From positions 1 to 11,950 of the forward strand of contig JAUJMG010000034.1 of the NCBI GenBank assembly GCA_030446955.1: 11,950 nucleotides of DNA, given 5' to 3'. The DNA is from Thermomicrobiales bacterium. Its GTDB lineage: Bacteria; Chloroflexota; Chloroflexia; Thermomicrobiales; UBA6265. Under the pieces are notes generated by a model. The model saw nothing but the letters and a program-made list of their open reading frames with translations, had not been told where the DNA came from and made no database searches. The position numbers and the translations under genes are program-made. This document shows positions 5,790 to 11,950 of this stretch, piece after piece (position 1 is the first letter of the stretch; each line of letters begins with the position of its first letter).

Positions 5790-6754
5790 ACGAGCAGGTC
5801 CGTGCCGACTTCGACCGCGCGCGCCACAAGGCGTTCCTGCACGATCTTTGGGCGGCGGTCGGTCGCCGTCCGAACGATCTCATCCCGTACAACGAAGTCC
5901 GCCGCCGCCTCTCGCCCGAGCGAGAGAGCTACCGGGGCGTTCAGGTTGTCCCGCTCGACCAAATCGTCGGTAGCATGGACCGGTTCCAAGATTTCGACCG
6001 GGAGTTCCTGCCCCGGCAGAGCCACACCGCGCGGCGATGGAAGAACGTCGACCGCGCCTACTACGACGACGTCACGCTCCCCCCGATCCAGCTCTACAAA
6101 GTCGGCGACATCTACTTCGTCAAGGATGGCAATCACCGTGTCTCGGTGGCCCGGGAGCGCGGCGCTGCCTTCATCGACGCTGAGGTGATCGAAGGGCACA
6201 TTCGCGTTCCGCTCTACGCCTCGATGAAACCGATCGAATTGTTGCTCCAGGCCGAGTACGCGGAGTTTCTCCGCCGCACCGATCTGGACAAGACCCGGCC
6301 GGACCACGATATTCGGCCCACGGCGTTGGGTCGTTACGAGGAGATCCTGGAGCACATCGAGGGGCACCGCCACTGGCTCTCGGAGATCTGGCACCGCCAG
6401 GCCAGCCTATCGGAGGCCGCGGCCGACTGGTACGACTATATCTACTGCCCGATCGTCACAGTAGCAGGGGAGCGAGGGGTGCTGGACCGCTTCTCGCACC
6501 ATACGGAAGCGGATGTCTACCTGTGGGTGATGCGCCACCGCGGCGAACTGGAAGAGCGGGAGGGCCACGATGTCGGCCCAGTGGCCTCGGCGGCGGACTA
6601 CGCCGAGATCGTCGCCGCCCAGGATCGCGTCATGAACCGGCTCAAGCGAGGGCTGCGCTCGCTGGGGACCGCGGCCGCCCGCCTCATCCACCCAGGCGAT
6701 GCCACCCCGTGGCGCTCCACCGCAACTGAGCCGCCCCGGAGTGACGGGGATTGA
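5783..6754 (+). CDS. ParB/sulfiredoxin-fold protein, DUF4032-type
   Basis: A 323-residue protein with ATG 5783 inside ATGGTAG, overlapping the phosphoesterase stop. The N-terminal region (about 13-72) has HKAFLHDLWAAVGRR (15-29), then VQVVPLDQIVGSMDRFQDFD (53-72). The ParB-like motif follows at 100-132: PPIQLYKVGDIYFVKDGNHR (100-119) and SVARERG (121-127), with DGNHRVSVAR (115-124) like the G..R..A. segment of ParB/Srx folds. A second domain (about 180-255) has ALGRYEEILEHIEGHRHWLS and DWYDYIYCPIV (215-225), as in DUF4032-type proteins. In ParB the motif handles nucleotide (CTP); in this family the activity is not established to my knowledge. It is not a ParAB partition gene: there is no ParA neighbour. 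Coupling to the phosphoesterase suggests a joint role. The tail (300-323) is low-complexity. Confidence 0.82.
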   Translation: MVDEQVRADFDRARHKAFLHDLWAAVGRRPNDLIPYNEVRRRLSPERESYRGVQVVPLDQIVGSMDRFQDFDREFLPRQSHTARRWKNVDRAYYDDVTLPPIQLYKVGDIYFVKDGNHRVSVARERGAAFIDAEVIEGHIRVPLYASMKPIELLLQAEYAEFLRRTDLDKTRPDHDIRPTALGRYEEILEHIEGHRHWLSEIWHRQASLSEAAADWYDYIYCPIVTVAGERGVLDRFSHHTEADVYLWVMRHRGELEEREGHDVGPVASAADYAEIVAAQDRVMNRLKRGLRSLGTAAARLIHPGDATPWRSTATEPPRSDGD

Positions 6755-6791
6755 GCGCCCGCCATAACCATGCCGCCGGGAGCTTGGCCGC

Positions 6792-7769
6792 TCATGTCGT
6801 CGGTCCGTTTCGGCCAGGGAGGCCCATCTCGGCCGCGAGCTGGGGGACGTAGGCGGCCACGGCATCGCGCCACGGGGGGAGGTGGATCCCCAGCGCCGCT
6901 GCTCGCGTGTTAGCGAGGGTACTATCGGCCGGCCGCTGGGCCGGCAAGGGGTACTTGGCCAGGAAGGCAGCGGTGGTCGTCGGTTGCACGAGCGCTGGGT
7001 CGAGTCCGGCCTCCTCGGCCACCGCGCGGGCCAACGAGAACCGGGTGGCCCGCCCGGCATTGACGAGGTGAAAGATGCCACCCCCGCGAGCCGCGGCGAG
7101 TGCGACAAGCGCGGCCGCTAGGTCTCCGGCGAACGTGGGGGTTCCTGCCTCGTCGTCCACCACCTCCATGCCGCCGCGATCCCGCACCACTGCCAGCACG
7201 GTGCGGGGAAAATGCTTGCCCGGCCCACCGTAGAGCCAGGCGGTGCGAGCGACCGCAAAGCCCGCATCCGCGCTAAGGACCGCCTGCTCACCCGCTAGCT
7301 TGGTGGCCCCGTAGACCGAGCGCGGAGCCGGGGTGGCGTCCTCCCCATACGGAGCACCGCCCTCACCGCTAAAGACGAAGTCCGTGCTCACGGCGACAAG
7401 GTAGCTGCCGCTATCCCGCGCCGCCGCGGCAACGTGGCGACTCCCGTCCGTGTTGACCGCCTGGGCGAGCGCTGGGTCGCGCTCGCACCCATCGACATCC
7501 GTGTAGGCGGCGGCATGGATCACCACGGAGGGGGCGGCATCGGCGATTGCGCTCCGCACCGCAGACGCTTCGGTGATGTCCACCACCCCATCGACTCCCG
7601 CTCCTGCCCGGGCGTCCAGCCCGATCACCCTCCCGGCGCCGGCGGCGCCGAGCACCGGGCGAAGAAAGCCACCGAGTTGACCGCCGGCCCCGGTTACGAC
7701 GACCGTGTGACCAACCAGGGAGGACGACGCCAGTGCTGGCACCTGGATGGAGGGGAGCGGCTCGGTCAT
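6792..7769 (-). CDS. rfbD: dTDP-4-dehydrorhamnose reductase-like SDR
   Basis: A 325-residue protein. Three in-frame ATGs exist (7790, 7781, 7769); I choose 7769 because GAGG lies 6 bp upstream, while the others lack a ribosome site. It is an extended short-chain dehydrogenase of RmlD type: TGAGGQLG (26-33, the GxxGxLG NADPH loop), VVIHAAAYTDVDGCE (82-96), STDFVFSG (128-135), YGATKLAGE (153-161, catalytic Tyr153/Lys157 with Thr129), RTAWLYG (175-181), then TPTFAGDLA and a C-terminal substrate region. RmlD reduces dTDP-4-dehydro-6-deoxy-L-mannose to dTDP-L-rhamnose with NADPH; close relatives make other deoxysugars or act on methionine adenosyltransferase (MAT2B), so specificity is inferred. 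RmlA, RmlB and RmlC are not in the window. It follows manC by 177 bp on the same strand, and converges with the ParB-like gene only 37 bp away. Confidence 0.85.
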   Translation of the reverse strand: MTEPLPSIQVPALASSSLVGHTVVVTGAGGQLGGFLRPVLGAAGAGRVIGLDARAGAGVDGVVDITEASAVRSAIADAAPSVVIHAAAYTDVDGCERDPALAQAVNTDGSRHVAAAARDSGSYLVAVSTDFVFSGEGGAPYGEDATPAPRSVYGATKLAGEQAVLSADAGFAVARTAWLYGGPGKHFPRTVLAVVRDRGGMEVVDDEAGTPTFAGDLAAALVALAAARGGGIFHLVNAGRATRFSLARAVAEEAGLDPALVQPTTTAAFLAKYPLPAQRPADSTLANTRAAALGIHLPPWRDAVAAYVPQLAAEMGLPGRNGPTT

Positions 7770-7900
7770 CGGATGCCTCATCCGTCGCATTGCACGTAGA
7801 AGAGTCGATTTGGACGGACCACGGGTGGAGAGCGGACACCTGCGGCCCTTGCTCGGGCTCGCCGACGGCCGACGTGGAATCCGAGCGCGGCAAGCATACC

Positions 7901-7906
7901 CGTCAA
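7901..7906 (-). promoter_or_regulatory. Possible -35 element before the rfbD-like gene
   Basis: Read on the minus strand, TTGACG lies at 7906-7901 in the gap between manC and the reductase. The expected -10 position 17 bp on reads CGGATT, which is poor, and the TATGCT nearby is too close. Candidate only; the reductase might instead be cotranscribed with manC. Confidence 0.2.
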
Positions 7907-7946
7907 TCCGCGCGGAGGTTGTCGGGAACGTGGGCGGGCGTGTGGG

Positions 7947-9062
7947 TCAGGTGAGATCCCCGCGGCCGGCTCCAGCGAGGAGATCCACCAGCGCCCGCAC
8001 CTCCTGAGCGCGTGATCGGTCTGCCACGAGGAGAGCGTCCGGGGTGTCGACCACGACGGCGTTGTTCATGCCGAGGAGTGCGACGAGACGTCCCGCATCC
8101 GACCAGACCACGCTGTCCGTCGTGTCCACCTGGATGATGGGTCCGTGCGCGGCGTTCCCGTGCTGGTCGGACTCGAGGAGGGCACCGAGGCCGTGCCAGT
8201 CTCCGACGTCCGACCACCCCATCTCGGCTGGGACCACAGCGATCCGCTCGGCACGCTCCATGACGCCAACATCAACGGTACTCGGTGGAAGCGTTGGCCA
8301 GACCTCTGCCAGCACGGTCTCCTGCTCGGGGGTGCCCCAGGCTGCGGCGATGCGGGTGACCCCGACGTGCAACTCTGGCTGCAGGCGAGCCAGTTCGGCG
8401 AGAAACGAGGCCGTGCGCCAGACGAACATGCTCGCATTCCAGAGGAAGCGCCCTGAGGCCAAGTAGGCCTCGGCGCGCTCCCGATCAGGTTTCTCCACGA
8501 ACCCGGCAGCGCGGAACGCGGTGCCCTCAGCGGAAAGGACAACCTCCTCGTCGGTCCGCTCGATGTAGCCGTAGCCTGTTTCCGGGCGGGAGGGCGTGAG
8601 GCCGATGGTCACCAGCCAGCCTTGCTCTGCCGCCGCGATCGCTACCCGCACCGCAGCGAGGAAGGCGGCTGGATCCCGCACGTCATGGTCGGCCGCAAAG
8701 CTGCCCATCACAGCCTCTGGGTCGTGCCGGGCGATGATCGCCGCGGCGAGCCCGATTGCCGGTCCGGAGCCGAGAGGGCAGGGCTCCACCAGGATGTTCT
8801 CGTCCGGCAGCGCTGGGAGTTGGCGGGCGACAGCCGCCGCGTGGGCCCCGCCACAGACGACGAGCGTCCGCTCCGGCGCGGCCAGCTCTTGCAGCCGGTC
8901 CGCCGTGACCTGGAGCAGGGATCGCTGGTCCAGGAGCGGCAGCAGGAACTTGGGCCGTGCCTTTCGGCTCAGCGGCCAGAGGCGCGTCCCGGCCCCGCCA
9001 GCGGGGATCACGGCCCAGAATGGTCGAAGTGAGGTGCTCGCCGAATCGTTGGGAGACGGCAT
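7947..9062 (-). CDS. manC: Mannose-1-phosphate guanylyltransferase, short (single-domain) form
   Basis: A 371-residue protein that makes GDP-mannose from mannose-1-phosphate and GTP in the cytoplasm. Nucleotidyltransferase motifs in order: PAGGAGTRLWPLSR (20-33) and RPKFLLPL (36-43, Lys38 of the signature loop), EPCPLGSGPAIGLA (93-106), FAADHDV (122-128, metal-binding Asp125), ETGYGYIE (161-168), GFVEKPD (187-193), LWNASMFVWR (207-216), STVDVGVME (261-269) and GWSDVGDWHGL (282-292). It stops near residue 370, so the C-terminal phosphomannose isomerase domain of enteric ManC (about 480 residues) is absent; isomerisation must come from another gene. The start is ambiguous: ATG 9062 is used here, GTG at 9065 has better spacing (8) from AAAGGA, and TTG at 9071 lies inside the start-region hairpin. 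It probably feeds glycan synthesis with the downstream reductase. Confidence 0.93.
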   Translation of the reverse strand: MPSPNDSASTSLRPFWAVIPAGGAGTRLWPLSRKARPKFLLPLLDQRSLLQVTADRLQELAAPERTLVVCGGAHAAAVARQLPALPDENILVEPCPLGSGPAIGLAAAIIARHDPEAVMGSFAADHDVRDPAAFLAAVRVAIAAAEQGWLVTIGLTPSRPETGYGYIERTDEEVVLSAEGTAFRAAGFVEKPDRERAEAYLASGRFLWNASMFVWRTASFLAELARLQPELHVGVTRIAAAWGTPEQETVLAEVWPTLPPSTVDVGVMERAERIAVVPAEMGWSDVGDWHGLGALLESDQHGNAAHGPIIQVDTTDSVVWSDAGRLVALLGMNNAVVVDTPDALLVADRSRAQEVRALVDLLAGAGRGDLT

Positions 9063-9066
9063 CACG

Positions 9067-9090
9067 GCCAATGTCCTTTCCTATATTGGC
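9067..9090 (-). promoter_or_regulatory. Hairpin enclosing the manC ribosome-binding site
   Basis: In the mRNA sense, GCCAAT (9090-9085) and ATTGGC (9072-9067) are perfectly complementary, separated by 12 nt containing the AGGAAAGGA Shine-Dalgarno sequence. The ribosome site therefore sits in the loop, and the 3' arm abuts the GTG/ATG starts (the TTG at 9071 lies inside the arm). A DNA dyad for a repressor is the other reading. The stem is short and half A/T, so stability is modest. Confidence 0.4.
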
Positions 9091-9160
9091 AGGACGTGTC
9101 CCGGTCGCTGCTCGAGAGTGTAGGGATGATCGAGCCAGGCACCACTGAAATCCCTTTCAT

Positions 9161-9186
9161 GGGCGCCATGATGCCACGACGCGCCC
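9161..9186 (-). other. GC-rich inverted repeat in the gap between the methyltransferase and manC
   Basis: GGGCGC (9161-9166) and GCGCCC (9181-9186) form a 6-bp stem around a 14-nt loop, 118 bp after the methyltransferase stop in its transcription direction. No U-run follows on the minus strand. It might be part of transcript end processing, but chance in this GC-rich DNA is likely. Confidence 0.2.
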
Positions 9187-9303
9187 CGCTTCCATCCGCC
9201 TGTTGCTAGGGAGGCCGCACCCGTTGCCTGCGACAGAACGGCGAGGAAGCATGCGCGGTGCATCAAGCCATGGAGTGCAAAGACCCGTGCCCAGGGATAG
9301 ATC

Positions 9304-10074
9304 CTACGACGGAGTGGGCAACCTTGCGCGGCCGTGAGCGTACTGGAAGTAGGTCGGGGTCTCCTCCACCAGGAGGTCGATGCCGTGGCGGGCGAAGGCA
9401 GCCTCTAACGCGGCCGGCTCGCGGAAGACCTTGACGATGCGAAAGGTGCGGCCATCGTTGAGGCGGCGCGACATGAAGGCTTCGCCAGGGGCAGCGAGGG
9501 GCTGGTCCGGCGAAGAGGATGTTGCCTGGCGGCGATTGTCGACGAGGAAGACGCGGCCCCCCGGCCGGAGCGAGGTAGCGACGGCGCTGAGAAAGGGATC
9601 CAGACGCTCCTCCGGGACATGGGAGAGCCAGAATCCCATGAAGGCGGCATCGAACGCATGCTCTCGCTCGGGACGCCAGGCGAACAGATCCGCTTCTTCG
9701 AAGACAACCTTCTCCAGGAGCCCCGCCTGGGCCAGCCGCTCCCGGGCGATGGCGATGGTCTCCGGGGCGGCGTCGAGGGCCGTGACCTGGTCCGCCGTAC
9801 GGGCGATGAGCTCTGTCCAGAGGCCGGTGCCGGAGGCGAATTCCACCACCTGGCCGGTCAGCGGGGCAGCATCGAGGGCGGCGCGGACCTGTTCGACATC
9901 CGCCCGCCACTTCGCGTTGGCTTCCTCGCCGTGGTCGTAGCGGCCTTGCCGGAGGAACCACTGGTCGTACTCGGCCGCCCGCGCACGGTAGTAGTCCCGC
10001 TGCTCGGCGAGGGTGCGATGGAGGTCCTCTGAATCGGATAGATAAACAGGAGCAGGCTGCGGTTCGACAGACAT
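9304..10074 (-). CDS. Class I SAM-dependent methyltransferase
   Basis: A 256-residue Rossmann-type methyltransferase; ATG 10074 with AGGAG about 12 bp upstream, longer than usual. Motif I VVEFASGTGLWTELI (76-90) binds S-adenosylmethionine through the Glu78-x-x-x-Gly82-x-Gly84 loop. Asp101 in VTALDAAPE is the ribose-hydroxyl acidic residue, EADLFAW (127-133) is the adenine-contact strand, FDAAFMGFWLSHVPEERL (141-158) is motif II/post-II, and LRPGGRVFLVDN (169-180) is motif III. A 70-residue N-terminal segment is Arg/Asp-rich, with YYRARAAEYDQWFLRQGRYD (28-47), the 'Y...RA.eYD.w' segment of small-molecule methyltransferases. The C-terminal part after 200 forms the substrate-side beta sheet. The substrate is unknown; the sugar genes downstream permit an O-methyltransferase guess, but nothing in the sequence proves it. 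Confidence 0.88.
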   Translation of the reverse strand: MSVEPQPAPVYLSDSEDLHRTLAEQRDYYRARAAEYDQWFLRQGRYDHGEEANAKWRADVEQVRAALDAAPLTGQVVEFASGTGLWTELIARTADQVTALDAAPETIAIARERLAQAGLLEKVVFEEADLFAWRPEREHAFDAAFMGFWLSHVPEERLDPFLSAVATSLRPGGRVFLVDNRRQATSSSPDQPLAAPGEAFMSRRLNDGRTFRIVKVFREPAALEAAFARHGIDLLVEETPTYFQYAHGRARLPTPS

Positions 10075-10165
10075 GATGAACAGAAGCTCCTGTACTAGCC
10101 CATCGGCACGGCTGGTCGCGCGGAGATCACCCTTCAGCTCGGGTTACCAGGCGCATTAGCTCTCG

Positions 10166-10708
10166 CTACGTGAACACGGATCCTACGCCGAGAATGGCCG
10201 CGAAGATGAAGGCGATGAGAACCCGGGCGAGGAGGGCAACGATTGCGGTTGCGATTGCACGACCCGTTGACATCTCCAGCGCCTGGCGGATGGCGACAAC
10301 CGAGGTGGCCAGGAACCAGACCAGGGCGACGATCGCGATGAGGCCGCCAAGGATTGGGATGAAGCCGAAGAGCAGGAGCAGGTTGGGCGTGTAGGCGAAG
10401 CCGGTGGTCCGCAGGATCTCGCCCCAACTCGAGGAGGTCTGTGAGGTCGCTAGGAGGCGGGTTCCGACGACGTAGACCAGACCGGCGAAGACCGCCCACC
10501 CGAGGACGCTGTCAATGATGCCAACGATGAGTCCATCGATACCGTCGGCCAGGCCTCCAATGCCGCCGGCAAGTGCCGCGAGCACCACGACGATGAGCGC
10601 ACTTGTCGTAGCGCTTCGATCCCGCTCGACCGCCTCGTAGGTGTGCACGTCCAGCCGCGCCGCGCCGATCATCCGCTCGACCAGCGCATTGGTTCCCGCG
10701 CCCTGCAT
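10166..10708 (-). CDS. Yip1-like polytopic membrane protein
   Basis: A 180-residue protein. ATG 10708 is chosen over the open extension to 10765 because GGGGGAG lies 8 bp upstream. A short amphipathic N-terminus with ERMIGAARLDVHTYEAVERD (11-30) precedes about five membrane spans: roughly 34-54, 60-83, 104-120, 122-141 and 150-178. A cytoplasmic/loop stretch RLLATSQTSSSWGEILRTTG (84-103) contains SSSWGEILRTTGFAY, the loop-to-helix segment typical of Yip1/DUF1282-type proteins; then FIPILGGLIAIVALVWFL (116-133). No enzymatic residues stand out. A role in membrane organisation or transport is unproven in bacteria. It starts 141 bp downstream of the aminotransferase stop, with a TAAACT-like hexamer (10800-10795) in the gap. 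Confidence 0.75.
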   Translation of the reverse strand: MQGAGTNALVERMIGAARLDVHTYEAVERDRSATTSALIVVVLAALAGGIGGLADGIDGLIVGIIDSVLGWAVFAGLVYVVGTRLLATSQTSSSWGEILRTTGFAYTPNLLLLFGFIPILGGLIAIVALVWFLATSVVAIRQALEMSTGRAIATAIVALLARVLIAFIFAAILGVGSVFT

Positions 10709-10794
10709 CCTCTGGCTCCCCCTGCCTTCCACCCCTGGCCTCTCGCTGCGAACGAGGGTGGGCAACGCTGCTTCGGATCGCTCCCCGCGTCGCC

Positions 10795-10800
10795 AGTTTA
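10795..10800 (-). promoter_or_regulatory. Possible -10 element (TAAACT) before the Yip1-like gene
   Basis: TAAACT on the minus strand lies in the 141-bp gap, 86 bp before the chosen Yip1-like start. No -35 hexamer with good match stands at 16-18 bp. Low-confidence candidate. Confidence 0.2.
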
Positions 10801-10849
10801 CCGGTTCCTGGGCATGAACGGACGATGCGTTCCCGTGGTGCGCGCTTGG

Positions 10850-11950
10850 TTACGACGCAAGTGAGACGGTTGAGAATGCCGCGTCCAGGGTCTCGACGGC
10901 CGCGTCGACATCGGACTCGGTGACGATCAGGGGCGGGCAGAGGCGGAGGGTGCTGCCGTAGAGGCCGCCCTTGCCGACGATCAGGCCGCGCTCCTTGGCG
11001 GCGTTCATCACCGCGAGGGCGATCTCCGGGGCCGGCTCCTTGGTCGTGCGGTCGTGGACCAGTTCCACGGCGACGAGCAGGCCCATGCCGCGCACGTCGC
11101 CGATGACGTGGTGGCGCTCGGCCAAATCCCAGAGGCGCTCCCGCAGATAGGTACCGACCCGGCGCGCATTCTCGCGCAGGTTGTGGGTGACGATGTGGTT
11201 GAGGTTCGCGAGGGCGGCGGTGGTGGCGAGCGGGTTGCCGCCGAAGGTGGAGAGGCTCAGGGATCGGATGGACGAGGCCAGGTCGTCGGTGGCGATCAGG
11301 CCGCCGATGGGGACGCCGTTGGCGATGCCCTTGGCAAAGACGACCACGTCCGGCTCGACGCCGAAGGCCTGGAACCCGAAGTCGGCGGCGCCAATGCGGC
11401 CCCAGCCGGTCTGGACCTCGTCGCAGACGAAGGGGATGCCGTGCTTGTCCAGGATCGCCTTGACCTCCTGGAAGTACTCGGGCGGCGGGACGATGAAGCC
11501 CCCGACGCCCTGGATCGGCTCGGCGACGAAGGCGGCCGGGTTGCCGCTGGTGGTGGTGCGGATGACGCTCTCGACGTCGCGGGCACAGAGCAGACCGCAA
11601 CTCGGGTAGGTCTTCTCCCAGGGACAGCGATAGCAGTAGGGGTTGCCGACGTAGTGGACGTGGAGCGGGGAGAGGGTAGAGGAGCGCCAGGGGGTCTGGC
11701 CGGAGGCGTTGATGGTGGCGAAGGAGCGACCGTGATAGGAGTGGCGGAGAGCAACCAGCTCGTTGGAATTGCGGGCGAGGGTGGTGATCAGAAAGGCGGC
11801 CTCGTTGGCCTCGGTGCCGCTGTTGACGAAGAGCACCTTGTTCAGCTTCGGGGGGGTCATGGCCCGGATGCGCTCGGCCAGCTCGATCTGGGATCGGATC
11901 AGGAAAAGGGTCGAGGTGTGGGTGATGCGGTCGAGCTGCGCCTTGATCGC
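10850..11950 (-). CDS. Class III PLP-dependent aminotransferase, N-terminus cut by window edge
   Basis: The frame stays open through base 11950, so the start lies beyond the window; 366 residues are visible, near the family's usual 400-450 minus the N-terminus. An internal ATG at 11860 is not the start, because 30 further in-frame residues read as good family sequence. Motifs: LFVNSGTEANEAAF (visible 40-53), YHGRSFATINASG (72-84), EPIQGVGGFIVPPPEYF (144-160), FVCDEVQTGWGRIG (174-187, Asp177 pairs with the pyridine nitrogen), FAKGIANGVPIGG (205-217, Lys207 forms the PLP Schiff base), STFGGNPL (234-241) and GKGGLYGSTLRLCPPL (326-341). The last block and CYRCP...YPSCGLLCA resemble AGXT2/alanine-glyoxylate and 4-aminobutyrate or beta-alanine type aminotransferases, so the amino donor is one of these, not resolvable here. 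A four-Cys pattern (Cys106, 109, 118, 122) is notable. Confidence 0.92.
   Translation of the reverse strand, partial: AIKAQLDRITHTSTLFLIRSQIELAERIRAMTPPKLNKVLFVNSGTEANEAAFLITTLARNSNELVALRHSYHGRSFATINASGQTPWRSSTLSPLHVHYVGNPYCYRCPWEKTYPSCGLLCARDVESVIRTTTSGNPAAFVAEPIQGVGGFIVPPPEYFQEVKAILDKHGIPFVCDEVQTGWGRIGAADFGFQAFGVEPDVVVFAKGIANGVPIGGLIATDDLASSIRSLSLSTFGGNPLATTAALANLNHIVTHNLRENARRVGTYLRERLWDLAERHHVIGDVRGMGLLVAVELVHDRTTKEPAPEIALAVMNAAKERGLIVGKGGLYGSTLRLCPPLIVTESDVDAAVETLDAAFSTVSLAS

Noticed and set aside
6734..6749. CCCCG-GAGTGA-CGGGG hairpin near the end of the ParB-like gene
   Set aside because: Only 5 bp, inside coding sequence, and no T-run on either strand.
6407..7108. Minus-strand ORF crossing the convergent gap
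   Set aside because: Overlaps the ParB-like gene antisense and the reductase in another frame; low-complexity Ser/Pro/Arg.
7411..7893. Minus-strand ORF upstream of and within the reductase gene
   Set aside because: Its second half is the wrong frame of the reductase (Arg/Gly-rich), and its start region lacks a ribosome site.
9081..9266. 61-residue minus-strand ORF in the methyltransferase-manC gap, with a slightly hydrophobic N-terminus
   Set aside because: Weakly signal-peptide-like at best, no ribosome site or motif; not supported as a gene.
9263..9961. Minus-strand 232-residue ORF
   Set aside because: Same strand but a different frame from the methyltransferase; Arg/Pro/Gly-rich with no motifs, while the other frame has full SAM-binding motifs.
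10512..11600. Minus-strand 362-residue ORF
   Set aside because: Out-of-frame shadow of the aminotransferase and Yip1-like genes; Arg/His/Pro-rich composition.
11858..11860. ATG at 11860 as the aminotransferase start
   Set aside because: Thirty further upstream residues are open in frame and read as family sequence (for example FLIRSQIELAERI), and the PLP-binding region would lose its expected N-terminal part.
1..11950. tRNA, rRNA, CRISPR array, insertion sequence or prophage
   Set aside because: No cloverleaf-like segment, evenly spaced repeats, transposase or phage gene was recognised on either strand by reading; a covariance-model scan would settle small RNAs.

Overview
The window is high-GC DNA with strongly G/C-ending codons. 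It is densely packed with ordinary chromosomal genes, with no RNA genes, transposases, phage structural genes or CRISPR arrays that I can see. The gene mix (Gfo/Idh oxidoreductase, ClbS/DinB-like protein, a Rad52-like annealing protein with a long Pro/Ser/Ala linker, a CHRD-like secreted protein, a ParB-like/DUF4032-type protein, a stand-alone ManC and a Yip1-like membrane protein) suggests a Chloroflexota bacterium, perhaps of the Thermomicrobia/Sphaerobacter type, with an actinobacterium as the alternative. This is an inference from protein style and not a database match.

Layout. Plus strand: the 3' part of a Gfo/Idh/MocA oxidoreductase (1-864, cut by the window edge), a ClbS/DinB-like four-helix protein (1068-1589) and a small VOC/glyoxalase-fold protein (1825-2190). 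A minus-strand small protein of unknown function (2349-2726) follows. It is divergent from a plus-strand Rad52-like single-strand-annealing candidate (2928-3905); the 201-bp space between them holds a TATACT -10 candidate and a perfect hairpin. Next come a secreted, membrane-anchored CHRD-like protein (4139-4825) with a strong 12-bp hairpin terminator, then a calcineurin-like metallophosphoesterase (5004-5789) that overlaps by 7 bp a ParB/sulfiredoxin-fold protein (5783-6754).

From 6792 to the right edge everything is on the minus strand. In transcription order: a class-III PLP aminotransferase (cut by the right edge, ends 10850), a Yip1-like polytopic membrane protein (10166-10708), a SAM-dependent methyltransferase (9304-10074), mannose-1-phosphate guanylyltransferase ManC (7947-9062) and a dTDP-4-dehydrorhamnose-reductase-like SDR (6792-7769). 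ManC and the reductase are a likely pair for activated-sugar supply (GDP-mannose and a deoxysugar nucleotide) for glycans or exopolysaccharide. Gaps of 91-241 bp separate the other minus-strand genes, so they need not form one operon.

No gene-free stretch exceeds 300 bp. The larger gaps are 865-1067, 1590-1824, 2191-2348 (G-rich direct repeats), 2727-2927, 3906-4138, 4826-5003, 7770-7946 and 9063-9303. What they hold is listed as features where anything is visible. The strongest regulatory candidates are the leader hairpin before the Rad52-like gene and the hairpin that places the manC Shine-Dalgarno sequence in its loop. I saw no clear undescribed multi-gene system. The best leads are the Rad52-like gene with its divergent unknown partner, and the coupled phosphoesterase/ParB-like pair.
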